Shown one piece after another: positions 50,915-57,515 of a stretch of 57,515 nucleotides of DNA. Under the pieces are notes generated by a model. That model was not told where the DNA came from, ran no database searches, and saw nothing but the letters and a program-made list of their open reading frames with translations. The stretch is from Rubrivivax sp. (GTDB lineage Bacteria; Pseudomonadota; Gammaproteobacteria; Burkholderiales; Burkholderiaceae_C): positions 1-57,515 of the forward strand of contig JAEUPE010000093.1 in the NCBI GenBank assembly GCA_016790435.1. The letters are read 5' to 3'. Numbering within the stretch: the stretch's first letter is position 1; each line of letters starts with the position of its first letter. The translations under genes and the position numbers were made by a program.

Positions 50915-51727
50915 TTACAGCTCGCGCGGCCGTCGCGTCGCCGCGGCGAGGGCGCGGTAGAGCCAGAACAGGAACCCGAAGTACAGCAGCGGCAGCACGA
51001 TCGTCTGCACGATGAACACCGCCCCCAGCCGCACGAGGTTCTCGACGATGTCCTGAGCGCGCGTGCGCAACGCCTCCACCTGCTTGGCGATGTCGCCTCC
51101 CTGCGCGAGCAAGCCCTTCATCCTGTCCAGCAGGCTCTCGCTCGTCGGGGCAAGCGGCAACTTTGGTTCGGTGCCATCGAGCGCCGCCAGCTGCCCGGCG
51201 TGTTGCTGGTAGGGACGCTCGAGCACCGCCCAGTGCACGGCCTCGCTGGCCACCGCCAGGACCGGCACGGCCAGGCGCAGCATCAACACGCCGAGCGCCA
51301 GCCTGGGCAGCCAGCCCGGCACGCCACGCGCGCGCAAGGCCAGCCACGCCCAGGCGGCGAGCAGCAGCGATGCCAGCGCGCACACCGGCCACGACGACAG
51401 CATCTCGATCATCAGGCGCTGCACCGCGAACGAGGCCGTGGCGACGAACATGAGGTTGGAGAACTGCTCGACGACGTCGTCCAGCGGCTCGAGGATGGCA
51501 CCCGGCTTCACGGACAGCCCAGCGCCGACCTGGAACGACACCGTGGCCTCCTGCAGCGCGCTCAGCGCCGCGTTGAGCGTGCGTGCCGAGGCGAAGGCGA
51601 TGAGCGCGCGCTTCAGGCCGGCCTCGACCTGGCGCTCGGCCAACGCATCGAGTGGGCGCAGCCAGGTGAGGACGAGCGCGGCCGCCAACAGCAGGCCGAT
51701 GAGCGCGCGGTGATGCGAAGTGCGCAT
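50915..51727 (-). CDS. hypothetical membrane protein
   Basis: This 270-residue protein has an N-terminal membrane helix (ALIGLLLAAALVLTWLRP), two to three central helices (WPVCALASLLLAAWAWLALRA and LPRLALGVLMLRLAVPVLAVASEAVHW) and a C-terminal one (VFIVQTIVLPLLYFGFLFWLYRAL). An extracytoplasmic segment lies between helices 1 and 2, with EATVSFQVGAGLSVKPGAILEPLDD. ATG 51727 was chosen because it starts just before the first helix. No family was recognised. The neighbouring gene diverges. Confidence 0.72.
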   Translation of the reverse strand: MRTSHHRALIGLLLAAALVLTWLRPLDALAERQVEAGLKRALIAFASARTLNAALSALQEATVSFQVGAGLSVKPGAILEPLDDVVEQFSNLMFVATASFAVQRLMIEMLSSWPVCALASLLLAAWAWLALRARGVPGWLPRLALGVLMLRLAVPVLAVASEAVHWAVLERPYQQHAGQLAALDGTEPKLPLAPTSESLLDRMKGLLAQGGDIAKQVEALRTRAQDIVENLVRLGAVFIVQTIVLPLLYFGFLFWLYRALAAATRRPREL

Positions 51728-52033
51728 GGGGCGAGGCACGACGACGCGCTGTGGGCACGGCGGGCGCGGCAGGGCGGGCGGGCAGTGTAGGGCCGGCCGC
51801 TGCCGCCGCCGCAGGGCGTTGTGCCGAGCCATATCCCGGCCCGTGTCGCGTGCGAATGTCCCAGGCATGCCCTGTGGCCGCGGTCACGGGCAGAACCGTC
51901 GGCACACCGCGACCGAGGCCGCGCGGTACAACACGCGGGGTTGCCGGCCCGAAGCCTCTGGGCCGCTTCGGCTCCACCGCACACGGGCCCGGCAACGGCC
52001 ACCAGAGACCCACCCGCACAAGAGAGCGACACC
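51728..52033. other. 306-bp divergent intergenic region
   Basis: This region holds no recognisable gene. A TACAAC -10-like hexamer lies at 51927-51932 on the plus strand, about 100 bases before the NIPSNAP gene, without a clear -35. It contains several GC-rich near-palindromes but no convincing operator. Confidence 0.5.
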
Positions 52034-52360
52034 ATGCCAACGATCTACGAGAAGCGCACCTACTCCGTCACCGTCGGCCAGATGCCCGAGGTCGTGCGCC
52101 TGTACTCCACGCTGGGCTGGCCGGCGCTCGAGGCGGGCGGCTTCGCCAAGCACTGCATCGGCTACTTCACCAGCGACACCGGCGAGTTGCACCAGCTCGT
52201 GCACCTGTGGCGGTTCGACAGCGACGACGAGCGGCGCGCCTTCTGGAAGCGGCTGTCGGAGTACGCGGAATTCGGCGCCTTCGTCAAGCAACTGCGGCCC
52301 CTGCTGAAGACGCAGAGCAACCAGCTGCTGCTGGCGGCGCCCTGGGGCTCGCACCCCTGA
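52034..52360 (+). CDS. NIPSNAP family protein
   Basis: This 108-residue protein has the NIPSNAP ferredoxin-like fold, with MPTIYEKRTYSVTVGQMPEVVRLY at the start and QLVHLWRFDSDDERRAFWKRL in the middle. The bacterial members are small cytosolic proteins of unknown function, often beside catabolic genes. AAGAGAG precedes the ATG. The next gene follows after 82 bp. Confidence 0.92.
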   Translation: MPTIYEKRTYSVTVGQMPEVVRLYSTLGWPALEAGGFAKHCIGYFTSDTGELHQLVHLWRFDSDDERRAFWKRLSEYAEFGAFVKQLRPLLKTQSNQLLLAAPWGSHP

Positions 52361-52442
52361 ACCGAGCAGACGCCCGCCGCCCGTTGATCGTCGCCGGCTT
52401 CCGGGCCGCTGCCCCGATTCGAGGTCGACCGGCCGAGCCGAC

Positions 52443-53009
52443 ATGCCCAGCAAGGAACCCACCTTCTTCGAGACCGCGGCCGAGTTCCGCGCCTGGCTGC
52501 GCCGGCACGGCGGCAGCGCGCCGGAGCTGATCGTCGGCTTCCACAAGCGCGACTCGGGCCTGCCGAGCATGTCCTGGCCCGAGTCCGTCGACGAGGCACT
52601 GTGCTTCGGCTGGATCGACGGCGTGCGCGCGAGCATCGACGCGCAGTCGTACCGGATCCGCTTCACGCCCCGCCGGCCGACCTCCACCTGGAGCGCCATC
52701 AACATCGCCCGCGTGAAGGTGCTGCAGATCGAGGGCCGCATGGCCCCGGCGGGCCTGGAGGCGTTCGCGCGCCGCAGCGAGGCCAAGTCGCGCACGTACG
52801 CGTACGAGCAGGCCCAGCACGCCGAACTCTCGCCGGCGCAGCGCTCAGAGTTCCGCAAGCACCGCAAGGCCTGGCAGTTCTTCGAGGCGCAGCCCACCAG
52901 CTACCGGCACAAGGCGGCGTGGCACGTGACGAGCGCCAAGCGCGAAGAGACGCGACAGGCGCGCCTGGCCCGGCTCATCGAGGCCTCGGCGAACGGGCAG
53001 CGGATCTGA
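52443..53009 (+). CDS. YdeI/OmpD-associated family protein
   Basis: This 188-residue protein has the YdeI pattern: FFETAAEFRAWLRRHGGSAPELIVGF, SWPESVDEALCFGWIDGVRASID and RFTPRRPTSTWSAINIARV near residue 80, with a helical basic C-terminal part. The family is linked to stress and antimicrobial-peptide tolerance in some bacteria but its biochemistry is unknown. It lies 5 bp before the next GNAT gene. Confidence 0.92.
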   Translation: MPSKEPTFFETAAEFRAWLRRHGGSAPELIVGFHKRDSGLPSMSWPESVDEALCFGWIDGVRASIDAQSYRIRFTPRRPTSTWSAINIARVKVLQIEGRMAPAGLEAFARRSEAKSRTYAYEQAQHAELSPAQRSEFRKHRKAWQFFEAQPTSYRHKAAWHVTSAKREETRQARLARLIEASANGQRI

Positions 53010-53014
53010 TCGAC

Positions 53015-53500
53015 ATGGCCGCGCAGCCGAGGACTTTCATGCGTGCGGCGCTGCAGCCCTCGCCGCCGCGGGCCGAGATGCCCGGCGTGCGCCTGTTCAG
53101 AGCCAAGGACGAGCCGGTCCTGGGCCCGCTGATGCTGCGCGCCTACCGCGGCACGGTGGACGACGAGGGCGAGACGGTCGAGGACGCCGTGGCCGAGGTG
53201 CGCAAGACGCTGGCCGGCGACTATGGCGACTTTCTGCCGGCGTGCTCCATGGTCGCAGAACGCGATGGGCAAGTCGTGTCGGCCACGCTCGTGACGCGCC
53301 TGCTGGGCCAGCCGTTCGTGGCCTTCACCTTCACCGACCCCACGCGCCGGTGCCAGGGCCTGGCCGGTGCCTGCATCCGGGCAGCGATGGCCGCGCTGCA
53401 GGCGCGGGGCGAGCGGGAACTCGGGTTGATGGTGACGCTGGCCAACACGCCCGCGGTATCGCTGTACACGCGGCTCGGCTTCGTGGCCGAACCGGGCTGA
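53015..53500 (+). CDS. GNAT family N-acetyltransferase
   Basis: This 161-residue GNAT protein has motif A AFTFTDPTRRCQGLAGACIRAAMAAL and motif B TLANTPAVSLYTRLGFVAE; the protein ends directly after this motif. It starts 5 bp after the YdeI-like gene, suggesting one operon. The substrate is unknown. Confidence 0.87.
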   Translation: MAAQPRTFMRAALQPSPPRAEMPGVRLFRAKDEPVLGPLMLRAYRGTVDDEGETVEDAVAEVRKTLAGDYGDFLPACSMVAERDGQVVSATLVTRLLGQPFVAFTFTDPTRRCQGLAGACIRAAMAALQARGERELGLMVTLANTPAVSLYTRLGFVAEPG

Positions 53501-53504
53501 GGAC

Positions 53505-54116
53505 GTGGGACCGCGACGCCAGATGGGCCCCAGCTTCGGGGCCACTGTCCAGGCCATGGTCCGGGTCGCGGTCGGCAGCCTGCTGCTCGCCCTCTCGATC
53601 GGTGATGCCGCCGCCCTGCGCTCCGGCCCGGCGCGCACCGATCCCGTGGAACTCGTGGTCATCCACTCGACCGGCGGCCCCACGTGCGACCCGCGCACGG
53701 GCCAGCCGGTCTGGATCGGCGCCGGCACGATGGAAGACAACCTGCGGCTCATCGAGGCGCATCCGCGGCTCGGCATCCACTACATGATCGATCGCGACGG
53801 CACGCTGCGCGCCAGCGTGCCCGAGGGGCGCGTTGCCCACCACGTCTTTCGCCACAGCGTGCGCGCCATTGCCGTCGAGCTCATCAACGACGGCGACGGG
53901 CGCGACCCCTTCCCCGAGGCCCAGATCGATGCGCTGGTGGCCCTGCTGCGGGACATCGCGCGCCGCCACGGCCTTCAGCCAAGCCAGGTGAAGCGGCACT
54001 CGGACCTGGACCTCGCGCGCCTGCCCTGTGCACCCGAGCGGCGGCGCAAGGTCGACCCCGGCGAGGCCTATCCCCACCAAGGGGTGCTGGAGCGCGTGTT
54101 CTCCACCGGCCGCTAG
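53505..54116 (+). CDS. exported N-acetylmuramoyl-L-alanine amidase (Amidase_2, AmpD-like)
   Basis: This 203-residue protein has a hydrophobic N-terminal leader (VRVAVGSLLLALSIGDAAA) followed by the zinc amidase domain: H54 in VVIHSTGG, E125 in AVELINDG, H165 in VKRHSDLD and D184 in RKVDPG, which matches the H-H-D zinc site of AmpD. It would cleave the amide between N-acetylmuramic acid and the stem peptide. A signal sequence implies a periplasmic role in wall turnover rather than cytosolic recycling like AmpD. The GTG at 53505 gives a long n-region; an ATG at 53523 or 53556 is plausible. Confidence 0.9.
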   Translation: MGPRRQMGPSFGATVQAMVRVAVGSLLLALSIGDAAALRSGPARTDPVELVVIHSTGGPTCDPRTGQPVWIGAGTMEDNLRLIEAHPRLGIHYMIDRDGTLRASVPEGRVAHHVFRHSVRAIAVELINDGDGRDPFPEAQIDALVALLRDIARRHGLQPSQVKRHSDLDLARLPCAPERRRKVDPGEAYPHQGVLERVFSTGR

Positions 54117-54159
54117 CTGCAAGCCCCATCATCGCGGGAGCTTCCCAAGGAGTCGCCCC

Positions 54160-54564
54160 ATGAGATGGCCTGCCCGATTCATGCCATGGCTGCTCGCCGC
54201 CGCAGGCGGCATGGCCGCAGGGCCCGTCTCCGCGCAGCCGGCGGCGGAACTGCCGCGCGCCATCCGGCTCATCTCCACGCTGTGCCCCGGGCACGTGGCG
54301 CAGATGGTGCAGCGCCGCGAGCTCGCGATGGCACTGCAGGCGCGGCCGATCGACATCCCGCGCGTGTGCGGTTGCAGCGCGCAGGTGATGGCCGCCGACC
54401 GCAACCTCGTTCGCCACCTCGATGTCGACGTGCCCACGCAGATGGAGCGCATGCGCGTCGACCGCACGAAGTCCTATGTCACGACGCGCCTGCTGCACTC
54501 GGTGTTCGTGTGCCTGGCGCCGGAGCTGGACGCCAGCCTGGCAGCGCAGGCGCTGGACCCTTGA
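54160..54564 (+). CDS. hypothetical exported protein
   Basis: This 134-residue protein has a signal peptide (FMPWLLAAAGGMAAGPVSAQP). The mature domain has three cysteines that could bridge or bind metal (LCPGHVAQ, VCGCSAQVM and VFVCLAPE) and is otherwise helical. AAGGAG lies 9 bases before the ATG at 54160. It is 43 bp after the amidase gene and may be co-expressed. No family was recognised. Confidence 0.65.
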   Translation: MRWPARFMPWLLAAAGGMAAGPVSAQPAAELPRAIRLISTLCPGHVAQMVQRRELAMALQARPIDIPRVCGCSAQVMAADRNLVRHLDVDVPTQMERMRVDRTKSYVTTRLLHSVFVCLAPELDASLAAQALDP

Positions 54565-54630
54565 TCGAGCCTTGATCGAGCCGCGATCGAGCCCCTTCCC
54601 GGCCTCCGGGGACGGCGCATGTCGGTCGCG

Positions 54631-56334
54631 TCAGTCGCCCGTGCCGGCGATCGTTGCCGCACCCTCACCCGGCCGGCGCTTGAACCAGCGCACCACCTGC
54701 TCGCGCGGCGCTCGGGCCGGCGCGCCGTGCGCCACGAGGGTGGCATCGAGCGCGCGGCCGGCGTCGTCGGCCACGGCCGCCAGGCGTGCGGCACGCACGG
54801 CCGCGGCGCGTTCGGCCGCCGGACGGGCGGCATCGAAGGCCAGGTGGTCGACGATGTGCAGCAGGTTCTCCTTGCCGCGTTCGTTCGTGCTGCCATAGCC
54901 CTTGACCAGCGCGCCGCAGCGCGCGAGCTCGAGGCCGAGCGCCGCATGTTCGCGAGCGCCGCGCTCGACGGCAGTGACCCAGCGCTCGATGAGCGCCTGC
55001 TCCAGCGCGAAACGGTGGCCGCGGCGGCGCTGCCCCTTCATCGCCGCCACGAAGCGCAATGCGAGCGTGCCACGCAGCCCATGCGTGCCGAGCTTGAGCG
55101 GCATGGCCCAGGGTTCACGCCCGGCCGCGACACGCGCACGGTCCCAGGCGACGAGGCGCGCGGCGAAGCCGGCCGGCAGCAAGCCGGCGAGCTCGGGCAC
55201 GCCGGGCTTGAAGTGGTCGAACGTCTTGACGATGTCTCCACGCGCGGCGCCGACCTCGCGCCGCACGCGCGCCTGCCGGCTGGTTGCCAGCTTGAGCGCG
55301 GCGACCTGCACGATGTCGTCGAAGCACATCCACAACGCGAGCCAGCGCGTGGCCTCGTGCGCGACAGGGGCCGCGGATGGGCCGGGCGCGCCCTCTGCGC
55401 CGGCGACGAGCCCTGCGCCGGCTTCATCGGCACCGCCGCTGCCGCCGGGCCGTGCAGCCTCGGCGGCTGCGAGGCGCGCGAGCCGCTCGTCGAAGAGCCG
55501 CGCATAGGCCTCGTCCTGGTACGCGGCCACGCGTTCGCGGGCCACGCGGCGCAACTCGGCGGGCACCAGCACGGGCCTCGGCGCGCCACCCACCTTTGCG
55601 CTCGCTTCGGCACTCGCCTTCGCACTCGCCTTCGCGCTCGCCTTCGCACCAGCCTCGGCGCCCACCTCCGCGATCAAGGCCTGCGCCTGCCGCTGCTGCG
55701 CGCGGCGCGTGCTCATCGTGTCGAAGGCGAGCGCAAAGCCGGCGAGGCTCGCCGTCACGCCCTTGCCGGCGGCGCGAATGGCCTCCTCGCAGGCGGCGCG
55801 TGGCAACGGCAGCACGCCACTGGCGGCGATGGCGCCCAGCAGCACGGCGCTCATCACCGTGCCGGCCTCGCGCGCCATCGCGCCGAGGTCGAGCAGTTCG
55901 ACCGCGCGCGCCTGACGCTGCAATGCCGCCACCAGCGCGGCGCCGTCGGCACGGCCATCGCCGAGCGCCATCTTCTCGGCCACGGTCAGCGCCCGCGCCG
56001 TGCTGCTGATGACCAGCGTGCGCTCGCGACTGACGAAGCCTGCACCGGCCTGGCGCACGGTCTCGAGCAGCTCGGAGGAGACGAGCAGGTCCACGCAGCC
56101 CGGCACGGGGCTCAGGCTGAAGACGGGGCGCACGGAGCCGGCCGTGCTCGCCGGCGCCGGCGCGATCTCGAGGTAGTACGTGGTCGCGCCGGTGCGCTGC
56201 GCGACGCCGGGAATGCTCGTCGCCTGCGCCGCGTGCCCGGCGCGCACGGCAGCCGTGTACAGCCATTCGGCGAGCACGCCGCCGCCCTCGCCGCCGAGCG
56301 CGCAAACGAGGATGCAGAGCGGCCGTTGCGCCAT
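54631..56334 (-). CDS. indolepyruvate oxidoreductase subunit beta family protein
   Basis: This 567-residue protein has an N-terminal IorB-like domain, VCALGGEGGGVLAEWLYTAAVRAG and TSIPGVAQRTGATTYYLEI, that in related enzymes forms the subunit taking up 2-oxoacid-derived electrons. A long C-terminal extension of the DUF6537 type follows, with MPLKLGTHGLRGTL near the end. The usual partner alpha subunit (IorA) is not in the window; the gene upstream is a Bug receptor (38 bp away). A lysine/alanine/serine repeat of about 18 residues sits in the middle. The enzyme class converts indolepyruvate and related arylpyruvates to acyl-CoA with a ferredoxin-like acceptor; whether this protein is active alone is uncertain. 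Confidence 0.87.
   Translation of the reverse strand: MAQRPLCILVCALGGEGGGVLAEWLYTAAVRAGHAAQATSIPGVAQRTGATTYYLEIAPAPASTAGSVRPVFSLSPVPGCVDLLVSSELLETVRQAGAGFVSRERTLVISSTARALTVAEKMALGDGRADGAALVAALQRQARAVELLDLGAMAREAGTVMSAVLLGAIAASGVLPLPRAACEEAIRAAGKGVTASLAGFALAFDTMSTRRAQQRQAQALIAEVGAEAGAKASAKASAKASAEASAKVGGAPRPVLVPAELRRVARERVAAYQDEAYARLFDERLARLAAAEAARPGGSGGADEAGAGLVAGAEGAPGPSAAPVAHEATRWLALWMCFDDIVQVAALKLATSRQARVRREVGAARGDIVKTFDHFKPGVPELAGLLPAGFAARLVAWDRARVAAGREPWAMPLKLGTHGLRGTLALRFVAAMKGQRRRGHRFALEQALIERWVTAVERGAREHAALGLELARCGALVKGYGSTNERGKENLLHIVDHLAFDAARPAAERAAAVRAARLAAVADDAGRALDATLVAHGAPARAPREQVVRWFKRRPGEGAATIAGTGD
55599..55658. repeat. five degenerate 12-bp repeats within the IorB-like gene
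   Basis: Units such as CACTCGCCTTCG recur from 55599 to 55658, with two identical neighbouring copies and three variants. On the coding strand they give a repeating AKAS pattern. The copy number may vary between strains. Confidence 0.7.
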
Positions 56335-56372
56335 CGGGTCCTGTGTGATCGGCGTTGTGGCTCGGCCCTGGG

Positions 56373-57350
56373 TCAGTCCGCCGTGATCTTGTTGTCGCGG
56401 ATGAAGGCACCGAAGCGCGTGCGATCCGCCTCCTGCCGTGCGATGAACTCGGCGCGCGTGCCGATCATCGGCTCGGCGCCGAGGGAGCGGATCACCTCCT
56501 GCACCTTGGCCGTGCCGAGCGCCTTGTTGATCTCGTCGTGCAGCTGGCTCACGACTGCCGCCGGCGTCGCACCGGGCGCATAGATGCCGAACACCGTGTC
56601 CGCGTCGAAACCGGTCACGCCGGCCTCGGCCAGCGTCGGCACGTCGGGGATGGCACTTGCACGCTTCGGGCTACCGACGGCCAGCAGCTTCAACTTGCCT
56701 TCCTTCGCATGGCGCAGGCCCGGGCCGGGGTCGAACATGAACTGCAGATTGCCGGCCAGAAGGTCGACCAGCGCCGGCGCCGCGCCGCGGTACGGAACGT
56801 GAACGGCGAACAGGCCGAGCTGCTTCTTCATCATCTCGCCGGCCAGGTGCGGGCTCGAACCCGTGCCCGGCGAGCCGTAGGTCAGCCGCCCCGGGTTGGC
56901 CTTCACGTAGGCGAAGAACTCGCGCGCGTTGTTCACCGGCACCGACGGGTGCGTCATCAGGAACACGAGCACGCGCGCCGCGCTCGACACGGGCGTCAGG
57001 TCCTTCTCCGCGTCGAACGGCATGCTCTTGTAGATGAACGGGTTCACCGTCATCGCGCCGCCGCTGCTCATCAGCAGCGTGTAGCCATCCGCGGGCGACT
57101 TGGCCACGGCGTCGGCGCCGAGGTTGCCGTTGGCGCCCGGCCGGTTGGTCACCACCACCTGCTGCTTGAGCTGGTCGCCGAGCTGCTGCGCGAGCGCGCG
57201 GCCGATGACGTCGGCGGCGCCGCCGGGCGGGAAGTTGACGACGAGGGTGATCGGCTTGCTCGGGAACGGCTGAGCCAACGCGGTGCCGGCGGGCCCGAGC
57301 AGGGCGAGGGCGGTGACGAGGCTGGTCAAGGCTCGGCGGGTTGTGTTCAT
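56373..57350 (-). CDS. Bug-family (TTT) periplasmic substrate-binding protein
   Basis: This 325-residue receptor has a signal peptide (MNTTRRALTSLVTALALLGPAGTALA). Family motifs are ITLVVNFPPGGAADVIGR, VVVTNRPGANGNLGADAV, VHVPYRGAAPALVDLLAG and a conserved DVPTLAEAG. It binds an unidentified carboxylate. It precedes the IorB-like gene by 38 bp on the same strand, an arrangement suggesting import of an aryl-pyruvate or related acid. ATG 57350 gives a good signal sequence; AGACAT-type purines precede it weakly. Confidence 0.93.
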   Translation of the reverse strand: MNTTRRALTSLVTALALLGPAGTALAQPFPSKPITLVVNFPPGGAADVIGRALAQQLGDQLKQQVVVTNRPGANGNLGADAVAKSPADGYTLLMSSGGAMTVNPFIYKSMPFDAEKDLTPVSSAARVLVFLMTHPSVPVNNAREFFAYVKANPGRLTYGSPGTGSSPHLAGEMMKKQLGLFAVHVPYRGAAPALVDLLAGNLQFMFDPGPGLRHAKEGKLKLLAVGSPKRASAIPDVPTLAEAGVTGFDADTVFGIYAPGATPAAVVSQLHDEINKALGTAKVQEVIRSLGAEPMIGTRAEFIARQEADRTRFGAFIRDNKITAD

Positions 57351-57515
57351 CGATGTCTCCGTTCGTTCGCGGGGCTCGCCCGGCGATTCAAGCAACAGGC
57401 GCGTTGGCGATGAGAAGGCGTTGGATCACAGCGACCGTGGCGGGATCGTGCCGGCGGGGTGCGCTGCGCAGCGGCATGTCCCCCGGACCTGGCCTGAACG
57501 GCCGGTCCTCCTCCT
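57351..57515. other. window end upstream of Bug receptor gene
   Basis: The last 165 bases contain no gene I can support on either strand. They are presumably the promoter region of the Bug-IorB-like operon or the edge of another gene beyond the window. Confidence 0.4.

Overview
This window is very GC-rich, with codons strongly biased to G/C in the third position. Its gene families (Bug-type tripartite tricarboxylate transporter receptors, M81 'microcystinase' proteins, tandem amidases, DUF2164, cysteine-rich CWC, YaeQ, NIPSNAP) are those of an environmental beta-proteobacterium of the order Burkholderiales, probably near Comamonadaceae or the Rubrivivax/Leptothrix group. I see no rRNA, tRNA, CRISPR array, insertion sequence, integrase or phage gene, so it looks like ordinary accessory chromosome. 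About 64 protein genes can be supported.

Layout. (1) 1-10.3 kb, minus strand with some plus-strand genes: aromatic catabolism. It holds a FAD monooxygenase cut by the window edge and its Bug receptor, an orphan glycogen debranching enzyme, an endonuclease-fold membrane protein, and an operon for maleylacetate reductase, a NAD(P)-binding protein and both subunits of 3-oxoacid CoA-transferase. An alpha/beta hydrolase and a sterol-desaturase-type hydroxylase diverge from it. (2) 10.3-16.7 kb: two large regulators face away from each other across 166 bp. One is a winged-helix/STAND ATPase regulator. The other is a SARP-like regulator fused to an alpha/beta hydrolase, whose reading frame continues without a stop into a TTC38-like TPR protein. 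(3) 16.7-21 kb: a tight operon of a MetE-like zinc protein, an EctD-like Fe(II) dioxygenase, a homoserine-dehydrogenase-like SAF oxidoreductase and a DMT exporter, with no named pathway I recognise. An acetylpolyamine-amidohydrolase-like deacetylase and a cupin protein follow.

(4) 23.5-32.3 kb: two lipoproteins, small housekeeping-type enzymes (YaeQ, GFA, GST), membrane proteins, an M81 metallopeptidase and a secreted transglutaminase-like protein. (5) 32.5-40.2 kb: a plus-strand run of small genes, many with stop/start overlaps (four GNAT acetyltransferases, PilZ, DinB, CWC, DUF2164, VOC and small membrane or exported proteins). (6) 40.2-44 kb: LysE exporter, a Tat-lipoprotein esterase and a hybrid histidine kinase. 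(7) 44-50.5 kb: three consecutive amidases divergent from a second M81 protein. (8) 50.6-57.5 kb: small and membrane proteins, NIPSNAP, YdeI-like, a fifth GNAT, a secreted AmpD-type amidase, and an operon of a Bug receptor with an indolepyruvate oxidoreductase beta-like protein.

Taken together, the window describes a scavenger of aromatic acids, amides and peptides. The best candidates for an undescribed system are the divergent regulator pair with its fused hydrolase sensor and 10-bp direct repeat (13.0-16.6 kb) and the MetE-like/dioxygenase/SAF/exporter operon (16.8-21.0 kb). All functional calls come from reading motifs by eye; no database search was run.
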